A DNA stretch of 64,000 bases, from the NCBI RefSeq assembly GCF_021216675.1, contig NZ_CP086120.1, positions 5,392,501 to 5,456,500 of the forward strand. Direction: 5' to 3'. The stretch's first letter is position 1. Each line of letters opens with the position of its first letter. The notes below the pieces were generated by a model, which saw only the letters and a program-made list of their open reading frames with translations, made no database searches and had not been told where the DNA came from. This stretch comes from Streptomyces gobiensis (lineage in GTDB: Bacteria; Actinomycetota; Actinomycetes; Streptomycetales; Streptomycetaceae). The position numbers were made by a program, and so were the translations under genes. Below, piece after piece: positions 49,250-58,116 of the stretch.

Positions 49250-50353
49250 ATGCAGACGGAGCTGAGCAAGAGGCTGGGCATAGCGCATGCCATCTTTGGC
49301 TTCACACCCTTTCCCGCTGTGGCCGCGGCGATCACCCGGGCCGGCGGGCTCGGGGTGCTCGGCGCGGTGCGGTACACCGCTGGTGAGGAGCTGGCACGCG
49401 ACCTCGACTGGATGCAGAAGCACACCGACGGTCTGCCGTACGGCCTCGATGTCGTCATGCCCGCCAAGAAGGTCGAAGATGTGACAGAGACCGACGTCGA
49501 GGCGATGATCCCCGAGGGGCACCGCCGGTTCGTCAGGGACACCCTCGCCAAGCACGGCGTCCCCGACCTCCCCGAGGGGGAGGCCTCCGGCTGGCGGATC
49601 ACGGGCTGGATGGAGCAGGTCGCCCGCTCACAGCTCGATGTCGCCTTCGACTATCCGGTCAGACTGCTCGCCAACGCCCTGGGCTCCCCGCCCGCCGATG
49701 TCATCGAACGGGCCCACCAGCACGACATCCTCGTCGCCGCGCTGGCGGGCAGCGCCCGGCACGCGGGCCACCACAAGGACGCGGGGATCGATATCGTCGT
49801 CGCCCAGGGCTACGAGGCGGGCGGCCACACAGGCGAGATCGCCTCCATGGTGCTCACCCCTGAAGTCGTACGGGCCGTGGATCCGCTGCCCGTCCTCGCC
49901 GCGGGCGGCATCGGCAGCGGCGAGCAGATCGCCGCGGGCCTCGCGCTCGGCGCCCAGGGTGCCTGGCTCGGCTCCATCTGGCTTACCACGCTGGAGGCTG
50001 ACCTCCACTCCCGAAAGCTCACCCAGAAGCTGCTGGCCGCGGGCTCCGGTGACACCGTGCGCTCCCGTGCGCTGACCGGCAAGCCCGCCCGTCAGTTGCG
50101 CACCGAGTGGACCGACGCCTGGGAGGACGCCGGAAGTCCTGGAGCGTTGCCGATGCCGCTCCAGGGACTGCTGGTCGCCGAGGCCAACTCCCGTATCCAG
50201 CAGTACGAGGTCGAGCCGCTGCTGGGCACACCGGTGGGACAGATCGTCGGCGCCATGAACTCCGAGCGCAGCGTGCAAGCCGTCTTCGACGACCTGACCC
50301 GTGGCTTCGAGCGGGCCATCGACCGCGTCAACCGCATCGCCGGACGGCAGTGA
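49250..50353 (+). CDS. Nitronate monooxygenase-like flavoprotein
   Basis: A 367-residue FMN TIM-barrel protein of the NMO/2-nitropropane dioxygenase family. FGFTPFPAVAAAITRAGGLGVLGAVR is the N-terminal FMN region; GIDIVVAQGYEAGGHTGEI and VLAAGGIGSGEQIAAGLALGAQGAWLGS are the FMN phosphate-binding strands. The HxGxH-type EAGGHTG is canonical. In steroid-degrading actinobacteria, relatives act as enoyl-CoA reductases or desaturases, which fits this cluster better than nitronate oxidation. Its TGA lies within TGAGGAGG, the ribosome binding site of the next gene, so translation is coupled. Confidence 0.9.
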   Translation: MQTELSKRLGIAHAIFGFTPFPAVAAAITRAGGLGVLGAVRYTAGEELARDLDWMQKHTDGLPYGLDVVMPAKKVEDVTETDVEAMIPEGHRRFVRDTLAKHGVPDLPEGEASGWRITGWMEQVARSQLDVAFDYPVRLLANALGSPPADVIERAHQHDILVAALAGSARHAGHHKDAGIDIVVAQGYEAGGHTGEIASMVLTPEVVRAVDPLPVLAAGGIGSGEQIAAGLALGAQGAWLGSIWLTTLEADLHSRKLTQKLLAAGSGDTVRSRALTGKPARQLRTEWTDAWEDAGSPGALPMPLQGLLVAEANSRIQQYEVEPLLGTPVGQIVGAMNSERSVQAVFDDLTRGFERAIDRVNRIAGRQ

Positions 50354-50367
50354 GGAGGCCATCCACC

Positions 50368-51918
50368 GTGTCCCAACCACCCAATGGCTTCTGGGCGCAG
50401 GCCCAGCAGGACCCCGAGCGGGTTGTCCTCATCGCCCCCGACGGCGCGCGGTGGACGGCCGCCCGGCTGCACGCGGAGTGCAACCGCATGGTGCACGGCC
50501 TGCGCGCCGCGGGGCTCCGGCCCGGTGACGCCTTCGCCGTGGTCCTGCCGAACGGCGTGGAGTTCTTCACCGCCTATCTCGCCGCGGCTCAGGCGGGCTT
50601 CTATGTGGTGCCCGTCAACCACCATCTCATCGGCCCCGAGATCGCCTGGATCGTCGCCGACTCCGGCGCCAAGGTCCTGCTCGCCCACCAGCGCTACGGC
50701 GACGCGGCACGGGCGGCCGCCGACGAGGCCGGACTGCCCGATACGCACCGCTACGCGGTCGGTGACGCGGCCGGATTCCGCCCCTACGCCGAGCTGCTGA
50801 CCGGGCAGCCGGACGGTCCGCCCGCCGACCGGACCAGTGGCTGGGTCATGAACTACACCTCCGGCACCACCGGCCGCCCCCGCGGTATCCGCCGCCCGCT
50901 GTCCGGCACCCCACCGGAGGAGACATACCTGGGCGGTTTTCTCGCCATCTTCGGCATCAAGCCCTTCGACAACAACGTCCACCTGGTCTGTTCGCCCCTT
51001 TACCACACGGCCGTGCTCCAGTTCGCCGCCGCCTCACTGCACATCGGCCACCGGCTGGTGCTGATGGACAAGTGGACGCCCGAGGAGATGCTGCGGCTCA
51101 TCGACAACCACCGCTGCACCCACACGCATATGGTCCCCACCCAGTTCCACCGGCTGCTGGCCCTGCCGGCACAGATACGGAGCAGGTACGACGTCTCCTC
51201 CATGCGGCACGCCATCCATGGCGCCGCGCCCTGCCCGGATCACATCAAACGGGCGATGATCGACTGGTGGGGCCACTGCGTGGAGGAGTACTACGCGGCG
51301 AGCGAGGGCGGCGGCGCCTTCGCCACGGCGGAGGACTGGCTCAAGAAACCCGGCACGGTCGGCAAGTCCTGGCCCATCAGTGAGCTGGCCATCTTCGACG
51401 ACGACGGCAACCGGCTCCCGCCCGGTGAACTCGGCACGGTCTATATGAAGATGAGCACCGGCGGCTTCGCTTATCACAAGGATGAGGGCAAGACACGGAA
51501 GAACCGGATCGGGGAGTACTTCACCGTCGGTGATCTCGGCTATCTCGACGAGGACGGCTATCTCTTCCTCCGCGACCGCAAGATCGACATGATTATCTCG
51601 GGTGGCGTCAATATCTACCCCGCTGAGATCGAAGCGGCACTGCTGACCCACCCAGCTGTCGCTGACGCGGCCGCCTTCGGTATCCCGCACGATGACTGGG
51701 GCGAAGAGGTCAAGGCCGTGGTCGAACCGGCCGAGGGGCATGTGCCGGGGCCGGAGCTGGCCCAGGCGATCCTCGCCCGGTGTGCGGAGCGGCTCGCGGG
51801 CTACAAGCGCCCACGGTCGGTTGACTTCATCGAGGTCATGCCGCGTGACCCCAACGGCAAGCTCTATAAGCGGCGCCTGCGCGAACCCTACTGGGCCGGC
51901 CACCAGCGGCCGGTGTGA
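50368..51918 (+). CDS. Acyl-CoA synthetase (AMP-forming)
   Basis: A 516-residue ANL-superfamily ligase. Motif P-loop NYTSGTTGRPRG, the adenine motif with EYYAASEGGG, the hinge GYLDEDGYLFLRDRKIDMIISGGVNIYP and the catalytic lysine in PRDPNGKLYKRRLR are all present. It activates a carboxylic acid to its acyl-CoA with ATP. GTG at 50368 follows GAGGAGG and is coupled to the preceding flavoprotein gene, so the two probably act on the same substrate. Confidence 0.93.
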   Translation: MSQPPNGFWAQAQQDPERVVLIAPDGARWTAARLHAECNRMVHGLRAAGLRPGDAFAVVLPNGVEFFTAYLAAAQAGFYVVPVNHHLIGPEIAWIVADSGAKVLLAHQRYGDAARAAADEAGLPDTHRYAVGDAAGFRPYAELLTGQPDGPPADRTSGWVMNYTSGTTGRPRGIRRPLSGTPPEETYLGGFLAIFGIKPFDNNVHLVCSPLYHTAVLQFAAASLHIGHRLVLMDKWTPEEMLRLIDNHRCTHTHMVPTQFHRLLALPAQIRSRYDVSSMRHAIHGAAPCPDHIKRAMIDWWGHCVEEYYAASEGGGAFATAEDWLKKPGTVGKSWPISELAIFDDDGNRLPPGELGTVYMKMSTGGFAYHKDEGKTRKNRIGEYFTVGDLGYLDEDGYLFLRDRKIDMIISGGVNIYPAEIEAALLTHPAVADAAAFGIPHDDWGEEVKAVVEPAEGHVPGPELAQAILARCAERLAGYKRPRSVDFIEVMPRDPNGKLYKRRLREPYWAGHQRPV

Positions 51919-51979
51919 CCCCCGGGCCTCCCTGTGCCGGGCGCGGCCCGGGGGTGGGGTTCCCCATTCCCGCCCCTTC

Positions 51980-51996
51980 CCGGGGCTTCGCCCCGG
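51980..51996. terminator. Hairpin between convergent acyl-CoA synthetase genes
   Basis: Perfect stem CCGGGGC/GCCCCGG with a TTC loop, 61 bases after the first gene's stop. Same element as at 907-923, opposite strand. Confidence 0.5.
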
Positions 51997-52189
51997 ACCC
52001 CGGGTTTGCCGGTGCGGCCCGGTGGGCGCGCCCCCACCCCTCCTTGACGGCCCGGGCGATCTCCGCGGCGGCGTCCCGGCCCGTACGGTTCAGCGAGCGG
52101 CGCAACCGCACCAGCTGCACAGCGGCCAGCTCCCGCGTGTCAGCAGCTCTCCGGCGCCGAGTGAAAGGCGGCCGTCCCGGACAACACCG

Positions 52190-53812
52190 CTAGCCGGCCG
52201 CCTCGGCCACCGACTTCGCCCAGCGGTAGTCCGCCTTGCCGCTGGGGGAGCGCTGGATGGCGTCGCTGAAGACGACCGTACGCGGCACCTTGTACCCCGC
52301 CAGCCGGGTACGGCAGTGGCGCTGGACGGCGTCCGCCGACAGCGGCGCCGCGCTGTCCCGGAGCTGTATCACGGCCGCTACCCTGCTGCCCCACCGTTCG
52401 TCCGGGACTCCGGCGACGAGCGCGTCATAGATATCGGGATGGGCCTTGAGCGCCTGCTCGACCTCCTCCGGGAAAACCTTCTCGCCACCGGTGTTGATGC
52501 ACTGCGAACCACGTCCCAGCACGGTGACGATGCCCTCCTCGTCGACGGTGGCCATATCGCCGAGCAGTACCCATCGTGCGCCGTCGGCCTCGAAGAAGGT
52601 CCCGGCGGTCTTCTCGGGGTCGTTGTAGTAGCCCAGCGGGACATGCCCGCGCAGAGCGATACGGCCCACCGCACCGGGCTCGACCGGCTGGTGCGTTACG
52701 GGGTCGACCACGGCCGTACCGGCGTTGATACTGATCCGGAAGCCCTTCTCGGGACCGGAGTCCGCGGTCGCTGTGCCATTGAAACCGGACTCGGAGGAGC
52801 CGAAGTTGTTCAGCAGCATGGCGTTCGGGACCAGCTCGGTGAACTGTGCGCGCACTGTGTCGGAGAGGATCGCACCGGAGCTGGAGACGCTGAACAGCGA
52901 GGAGCAGTCGGTGTCCTTCAGCGGTCCGGACAGCAAGTCGACCAGTGGCCGCATCATCGCGTCGCCGACCAGCGAGAGGCTGGTGACCTTCTCCCGCTCG
53001 ATGGTGCGCAGCACCTCCTGAGGGACGTACTTACGGTGGATGACCACCTTCTGGCCGAAGTTGAAGGCGATAAAGGCGGTCAGTGTCGAGGTGCCGTGCA
53101 TAAGCGGCGGGGTGGGGAAGAAGACCAGCCCATCGCCGCCCGCGGCGACCCGCTCGGCTAGTTCTTCGGGCCGGGAGACCGGCTCACCGGTCGGTGCGCC
53201 GCCGCCCAGTCCGGCGAAGAACAGATCTTCCGAGCGCCACATGACGCCCTTGGGCATACCGGTGGTCCCGCCGGTATAGATGATGAACTGGTCGTCTCCC
53301 GAGCGTCTGCCGAAGCCCCGCCCGGGAGATCCGGAGGCCTCCGCGTCCGGGAAAGCGACTGGCGCGATACGCGGTTCAGTGGCGCCCTCGGGCGCCGCGC
53401 CGACCCGTATGAGGTGGCGCAGCCGGTCGGTGTGCGGCAGCGTGGCGGCGACCCGGGCGGTGAACTCGGCATCGAAGACCAGGGCGGCCAGATCCGCGTC
53501 CCGGTAGAGATAGACCAGCTCTTCTTCCACATAGCGGTAGTTCACATTGACCGGCACCGCGCGGATCTTCAGACAGGCGAGCGCTGACTGCAGATACTCG
53601 ATGCCGTTGTAGAGATGCAGCCCCACATGCTCACCGGGTGCGATGCCGTGGTGGGCCAGGTGGTGGGCGAGCCGGTTCGCGGCCGCGTCCAGTTCACCGT
53701 AGGTCAGGCGGCGCTCCGCGCCCGTGCCGGGATGGTCGATGTACACCAGCGCCTCACGGTCGGGGACCGTATCGACGATCGACTCAAACAGATCGGCCAG
53801 GTTGTACTCCAC
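52190..53812 (-). CDS. Acyl-CoA synthetase, FadD19-like
   Basis: A 540-residue ANL ligase. YTGGTTGMPKGVMWRSEDLF, GDAMMRPLVDLL, NFGSSESGFNGT, GRGSQCINTGGEKVFPEEVEQAL and the terminal RSPSGKADYRWAK match the FadD19 group closely; FadD19 of M. tuberculosis activates the C27-type sterol side chain. GGAGGAG precedes the GTG start. It is divergent from the crotonase gene, and a KstR-type operator and the AAACTGAC motif lie between them. The substrate here may be a steroid or another branched isoprenoid acid. Confidence 0.92.
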   Translation of the reverse strand: MEYNLADLFESIVDTVPDREALVYIDHPGTGAERRLTYGELDAAANRLAHHLAHHGIAPGEHVGLHLYNGIEYLQSALACLKIRAVPVNVNYRYVEEELVYLYRDADLAALVFDAEFTARVAATLPHTDRLRHLIRVGAAPEGATEPRIAPVAFPDAEASGSPGRGFGRRSGDDQFIIYTGGTTGMPKGVMWRSEDLFFAGLGGGAPTGEPVSRPEELAERVAAGGDGLVFFPTPPLMHGTSTLTAFIAFNFGQKVVIHRKYVPQEVLRTIEREKVTSLSLVGDAMMRPLVDLLSGPLKDTDCSSLFSVSSSGAILSDTVRAQFTELVPNAMLLNNFGSSESGFNGTATADSGPEKGFRISINAGTAVVDPVTHQPVEPGAVGRIALRGHVPLGYYNDPEKTAGTFFEADGARWVLLGDMATVDEEGIVTVLGRGSQCINTGGEKVFPEEVEQALKAHPDIYDALVAGVPDERWGSRVAAVIQLRDSAAPLSADAVQRHCRTRLAGYKVPRTVVFSDAIQRSPSGKADYRWAKSVAEAAG

Positions 53813-53934
53813 GGCGCTCCTCCTGCCCCGATGTCCCCACTGTCCTGTGTCCCTGCTGCCCTGTGTCCCTGCTGGTTGGGCTTGGCGGTCATCAGAGCAC
53901 CGACCGGGACAGGTGGGAAGAGCCGCGCAGAAGA

Positions 53935-53957
53935 AAACTGACTACCTGTCAGAAAAC
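53935..53957. promoter_or_regulatory. Shared motif AAACTGAC-N6-TCAGAAAA, copy 2
   Basis: Same 8+8 fixed bases as at 49188-49211 with a different 6-base spacer. It lies in the divergent region between the FadD19-like and crotonase genes and could control both. Confidence 0.5.
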
Positions 53958-53980
53958 CCTTGAACTCCCTCCCCGCCTAC

Positions 53981-53994
53981 TGCAACCTGTTCCA
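53981..53994. promoter_or_regulatory. KstR-type operator, TGCAACCTGTTCCA
   Basis: Exact match to TnnAACnnGTTnnA, 20 bases before the crotonase ATG. It overlaps a perfect inverted repeat ACCTG-TTC-CAGGT (53985-53997), so a different regulator could also be meant. Confidence 0.55.
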
Positions 53995-54014
53995 GGTCTG
54001 GAGAGGGAGGATTC

Positions 54015-54818
54015 ATGGGCGGGACCGAACATCTCACCGTGGAGCGCGTGGGAGCGACACTCGTGCTCACGCTGAACCGGCCGGAGGCGAAGAACGCGCT
54101 CTCGCTGCCCATGCTGGTCGGGCTCTACGACGGCTGGCTGCAGGCCGACGCGGACGACGAGGTCCGTTCCATCGTACTGACCGGCGCGGGCGGTACCTTC
54201 TGCGCGGGCATGGACCTCAAGGCGCTGGCGGGTGACGGAAAACTGGCCGGAGAGCGCTACCGCGACCGGATGAAGGCCGACCCCGATCTGCACTGGAAGG
54301 CCATGCTGCGCCACCACCGCCCCCGTAAACCGGTGATCGCAGCCGTCGAGGGCCACTGTGTCGCGGGCGGCACCGAGATCCTGCAGGGCACCGACATCCG
54401 GGTAGCGGGGGACAGCGCCGTCTTCGGGCTGTTCGAGGTCAGACGCGGGCTGTTCCCCATCGGCGGCTCCACCGTACGGTTACAGCGGCAGATCCCCCGT
54501 ACCCACGCACTGGAGATGCTGCTCACCGGACGCCCCTACGGCGCGGCCGAGGCGATGAGGATCGGGCTGATCGGCCATGTCGTCCCGGACGGCGGCGCTC
54601 TGGAGAACGCCCTGGAGATCGCCGGGCGGATCAACGACTGCGGGCCACTGGCCGTGGAGGCCATCAAGGCGTCCGTGTACGAGACCGCCCAGATGACCGA
54701 GGAAGACGGGCTCAAGGCGGAACTCGAACGCGGCTGGCCGATCTTCGCCACCGACGACGCCAAGGCCGGCGCACGGGCCTTCGCCGAGAAGCGCGCGCCT
54801 GTCTACCGGCGGTCCTGA
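54015..54818 (+). CDS. Enoyl-CoA hydratase/isomerase (crotonase family)
   Basis: A 267-residue crotonase. The oxyanion-hole segments are GAGGTFCAGMDLKAL and EGHCVAGGTEILQGTDIRVA; the later VFGLFEVRRGLFPIGGSTVRL holds the usual catalytic glutamate region. It hydrates or isomerises an enoyl-CoA. It begins a run of four genes with short or overlapping junctions (crotonase, DUF35, two thiolase-like), clearly an operon. GAGGGAGG precedes the ATG. Confidence 0.93.
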   Translation: MGGTEHLTVERVGATLVLTLNRPEAKNALSLPMLVGLYDGWLQADADDEVRSIVLTGAGGTFCAGMDLKALAGDGKLAGERYRDRMKADPDLHWKAMLRHHRPRKPVIAAVEGHCVAGGTEILQGTDIRVAGDSAVFGLFEVRRGLFPIGGSTVRLQRQIPRTHALEMLLTGRPYGAAEAMRIGLIGHVVPDGGALENALEIAGRINDCGPLAVEAIKASVYETAQMTEEDGLKAELERGWPIFATDDAKAGARAFAEKRAPVYRRS

Positions 54819-54839
54819 ACCCGCACCCGAAGGAGTCCC

Positions 54840-55784
54840 ATGCCAGACATCCTCAGCGCACCGCTCGTTGTCGAGTTCCCCTTCACCCGCTCCCTCGGCC
54901 CCGTGCAGAGCGCCTTCCTCACCGGCCTGCGCGAGCGCACCGTGCTCGGCGTACGGACCAGCGACGGCAGCGTGCTGGTGCCGCCCGTCGAGTACGACCC
55001 CAAGACCGCCGAAGAGATACGGGACCTGGTGGAGGTCGCTCCCACCGGCACCGTCACCACCTGGGCCTGGAACCCCGCACCCCGCCGGGGCCAGCCGCTG
55101 GCCACCCCGTTCGCCTGGGTACTGGTCAGGCTCGACGGCGCCGACAGCGCCCTGCTGCACGCCCTGGACGCACCCGGCCCCGACGCCGTACGGACGGGGA
55201 TGGCAGTCCGTATCCGCTGGGCGGCGGAGCGCACCGGAGCGATCACCGATATCGCCTGCTTCGAGCCCGGCGAGGGCCAGCCCGACACCCGGGCGCGGCC
55301 ACACAGCGGGCAGTTCGCGGAGGCGGTCACCGGCATCACCGCACCCGCCCGGCTCGACTACACCTACAGCCCCGGCCGTGCCCAGACCCGCTATCTGGAC
55401 GCGCTCGCCGGCCACCGGACCATCGGCGAGCGCTGCCCCGCCTGCCGCAAGGTCTATGTCCCGCCGCGCGGCGCCTGCCCCACCTGCGGGGTGCCCACGG
55501 ACGAACAGACCGAGGTGGGGCCGAAGGGCACCGTCACCACCTTCTGCATCGTCAACATCAAAGCGAAGAATCTCGATATCGAGGTCCCCTACGTCTACGC
55601 CCATATCGCCCTCGACGGTGCCGACCTCGCCCTGCACGGCCGGATCGCGGGCATCCCGGCGGACAAGGTGCGGATGGGGCTGCGGGTGGAGCCCGTCTGG
55701 GCCGAGGACGGCCGCTACCCCGACCACTACCGCCCCACCGGCGAGCCCGATGCCGACTACGACAGCTACAAGGAGCTGCTGTGA
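54840..55784 (+). CDS. DUF35 OB-fold/zinc-ribbon protein, double-domain
   Basis: A 314-residue acyl-CoA-binding partner protein. The C-terminal half has a rubredoxin-like zinc ribbon, C199-PAC-...-C213-PTC, in the segment CPACRKVYVPPRGACPTCG, followed by an OB fold (GTVTTFCIVNIKAKNLD and LHGRIAGIPADKVRMGLRV). The N-terminal half looks like a second OB-type domain without the ribbon. In actinobacteria such proteins pair with SCP2/thiolase-like Ltp proteins, for example the ChsH2-Ltp2 aldolase that removes a steroid side-chain fragment. AAGGAG precedes the ATG; the stop overlaps the next start by four bases. Confidence 0.9.
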   Translation: MPDILSAPLVVEFPFTRSLGPVQSAFLTGLRERTVLGVRTSDGSVLVPPVEYDPKTAEEIRDLVEVAPTGTVTTWAWNPAPRRGQPLATPFAWVLVRLDGADSALLHALDAPGPDAVRTGMAVRIRWAAERTGAITDIACFEPGEGQPDTRARPHSGQFAEAVTGITAPARLDYTYSPGRAQTRYLDALAGHRTIGERCPACRKVYVPPRGACPTCGVPTDEQTEVGPKGTVTTFCIVNIKAKNLDIEVPYVYAHIALDGADLALHGRIAGIPADKVRMGLRVEPVWAEDGRYPDHYRPTGEPDADYDSYKELL

Positions 55785-56863
55785 CGCGTGACCAGCGGTA
55801 CCCACGGGAGATCGCCATCGTCGCCTTCGCACAGACGGACCACACCCGGTCCTCGGCCGAGCTGTCCGAGGTCGAGATGCTGATGCCGGTCCTGCGGCAG
55901 GTACTGGGCCAGACCGGCCTTCATACAGGGGAGATCGACTTCACCTGCTCCGGCTCCAGCGACTACCTGGCGGGCCGTGCCTTCTCCTTCACCATGGCAC
56001 TCGACGGGGTCGGCGCCTGGCCGCCGATCTCCGAGTCCCATGTGGAGATGGACGGCGCCTGGGCGCTCTACGAGGCCTGGGTGAAGATCCTCACCGGTGA
56101 GGCCGAGACCGCCCTCGTCTACGCCTTCGGCAAGTCCTCGCCCGGCGAGCTGCGGGACGTCCTCTCCCGTCAACTCGATCCCTACTATGTCGCCCCGCTG
56201 TGGCCCGACTCCGTCGCGCTCGCCGCGCTGCAGGCGCGCACCCTCATCGACGCCGGGGAAACCGATGAGCGGGCCCTCGCCGGGATCGCCGCCCGCAGCC
56301 GCACCGCCGCCCAGGACAACCCGCACGCCCAGCTACGCGGCTCCGCCGCACCGGACGTGCTCCTCGAGGCGGACCACCTGGTCCAGCCCCTCCGCATCCA
56401 CGACACCCCGCCCGTCAGCGACGGCGCCGCGGCCGTCGTCCTCGCCGCCGGGGACACCGCTCGCAGGCTCACCGACCGCCCCGCCTGGATCCTTGGCCTG
56501 GACCACCGCATCGAGGCCCACAGCCTGGGCGTGCGCGACCTCACCGACTCCCCGTCCACCCGGCTCGCCGCCGAACGCGCCGGACTCTTCGAGACCGGTG
56601 TCGACACCGCTGAACTGCACGCCCCCTTCACCGCCCAGGAAATCGTGCTGCGCAAGGCGCTACGGCTCGACGACACCGTCCGGATCAACCCCTCCGGCGG
56701 CGCGCTCGCCGCCAACCCGGTGATGGCCGCCGGTCTCATCCGGCTCGGCGAGGCCGCCGCCCGGATCAGCCGTGGCGACTCCGACCGGGCCGTCGCCCAT
56801 GCCACCTCGGGCCCCTGTCTGCAGCAGAATCTGGTCGCCGTGCTGGAAGGAGAGGCCCAGTGA
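55781..56863 (+). CDS. Thiolase-like lipid-transfer protein/aldolase (Ltp-type), first copy
   Basis: A 360-residue thiolase-fold protein. Where thiolases have the nucleophilic Cys (CASG), this one reads ESHVEMDGAWAL, so a normal Claisen thiolase reaction is excluded. NPSGGALAANPVMAAGLIRL is the typical C-terminal Gly-rich/His region, and GPCLQQN closes the site. This pattern matches mycobacterial Ltp2/Ltp3/Ltp4 proteins, of which Ltp2 is a retro-aldolase. It is coupled to the DUF35 gene by a 4-base overlap (GTGA), as expected for a complex. Confidence 0.88.
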   Translation: MTRDQRYPREIAIVAFAQTDHTRSSAELSEVEMLMPVLRQVLGQTGLHTGEIDFTCSGSSDYLAGRAFSFTMALDGVGAWPPISESHVEMDGAWALYEAWVKILTGEAETALVYAFGKSSPGELRDVLSRQLDPYYVAPLWPDSVALAALQARTLIDAGETDERALAGIAARSRTAAQDNPHAQLRGSAAPDVLLEADHLVQPLRIHDTPPVSDGAAAVVLAAGDTARRLTDRPAWILGLDHRIEAHSLGVRDLTDSPSTRLAAERAGLFETGVDTAELHAPFTAQEIVLRKALRLDDTVRINPSGGALAANPVMAAGLIRLGEAAARISRGDSDRAVAHATSGPCLQQNLVAVLEGEAQ

Positions 56864-58035
56864 GCAGCGCGCACAAGGAACCGGTGGCCGTCACAGGAAT
56901 CGGCCAGACCAAGCACGCGGCCGCACGGCGCGATGTCTCCATCGCCGGACTGGTCCGGGAAGCCGCCCAGCGCGCCCTGGACGACGCCGAGCTGAGCTGG
57001 ACGGACATCGACGCCGTCGTCATCGGCAAGGCCCCCGACTTCTTCGAGGGCGTGATGATGCCGGAGCTCTATCTGGCCGACGCGCTCGGTGCTGTCGGCA
57101 AGCCGATGCTGCGCGTGCACACCGCGGGCTCCGTCGGTGGCTCCACCACCCTGGTCGCCACGAGTCTGGTCGCCGCCCGGGTCCACCGCACCGTTCTCAC
57201 CGTTGCCTTCGAGAAGCAGTCCGAGTCCAACGCGATGTGGGGCCTCTCGCTGCCCATCCCCTTCCAGCAGCCGCTGCTGGCCGGCGCGGGCGGTTTCTTC
57301 GCCCCGCATATCCGGGCCTATACGCGCCGCACCGGAGCCCCCGACACCATCGGTTCGCTCGTCGCGTACAAGGACCGGCGGAACGCCCTGAAGAACCCCT
57401 ACGCCCACCTGCATGAGTGGGACATCACCCTGGAGAAGGTGCGGTCCGCACCGATGCTGTGGGACCCCATCCGCTACTCGGAGACCTGTCCGTCCTCGGA
57501 CGGCGCCTGCGCGATGGTCCTCACCGATACCCGGGGTGCCGCCCGCTCCCCGCGGCCCCCCGCCTGGGTACACGGCGGGGCGATGCGCAGCGAACCGACC
57601 CTCTTCGCGGGCAAGGACGCCGTCTCCCCGCAGGCCGGGAAGGACTGCGCCGCCGATGTCTACCGGCAGGCCGGAATCACCGACCCACGCCGGGAGATTG
57701 ATGCCGTCGAAATGTACGTCCCGTTCTCCTGGTACGAGCCGATGTGGCTGGAGAACCTTGGCTTCGCCACCGAGGGCGAGGGCTGGAAACTCACCGAGTC
57801 GGGCGTCACCGAACTCGACGGCGATCTCCCGGTCAACCCTTCGGGCGGCGTTCTCTCCAGCAACCCCATCGGGGCTTCCGGCATGATCCGCTTCGCGGAG
57901 GCAGCCCTCCAGGTCCGCGGCGAAGCAGGCGAGCACCAGGTCGACGGCGCCCGCAAGGCGCTGGGCCACGCCTATGGTGGCGGCTCTCAGTTCTTCTCCA
58001 TGTGGCTCGTAGGAGCAGACCGGCCCAGCGCCTGA
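56860..58035 (+). CDS. Thiolase-like lipid-transfer protein/aldolase (Ltp-type), second copy
   Basis: A 391-residue thiolase-fold protein. The nucleophile position reads VHTAGSVGGSTTLVATSL, again without Cys. VNPSGGVLSSNPIGASGMIRFAEAALQVRG and GHAYGGGSQFFSMWL are family C-terminal motifs. The two unlike thiolase-fold proteins with one DUF35 protein resemble the Ltp3/Ltp4/DUF35 trio of actinobacterial steroid clusters. The start overlaps the previous stop by four bases. It is the last gene of the operon. Confidence 0.9.
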   Translation: MSSAHKEPVAVTGIGQTKHAAARRDVSIAGLVREAAQRALDDAELSWTDIDAVVIGKAPDFFEGVMMPELYLADALGAVGKPMLRVHTAGSVGGSTTLVATSLVAARVHRTVLTVAFEKQSESNAMWGLSLPIPFQQPLLAGAGGFFAPHIRAYTRRTGAPDTIGSLVAYKDRRNALKNPYAHLHEWDITLEKVRSAPMLWDPIRYSETCPSSDGACAMVLTDTRGAARSPRPPAWVHGGAMRSEPTLFAGKDAVSPQAGKDCAADVYRQAGITDPRREIDAVEMYVPFSWYEPMWLENLGFATEGEGWKLTESGVTELDGDLPVNPSGGVLSSNPIGASGMIRFAEAALQVRGEAGEHQVDGARKALGHAYGGGSQFFSMWLVGADRPSA

Positions 58036-58116
58036 GGCGCCCTCGTTCGCGGCCTGTCCGGCGCCGTCATCGGTGGCTAGGCTGAGCCGGGACGACGAAC
58101 CGGGAGGAGCACGGAC

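Noticed and set aside
51995..52130. A possible gene remnant on the minus strand reading ELAAVQLVRLRRSLNRTGRD
   Set aside because: It looks protein-like and may be a decayed gene end, but the frame is short, runs into low-complexity sequence and I cannot name a family.
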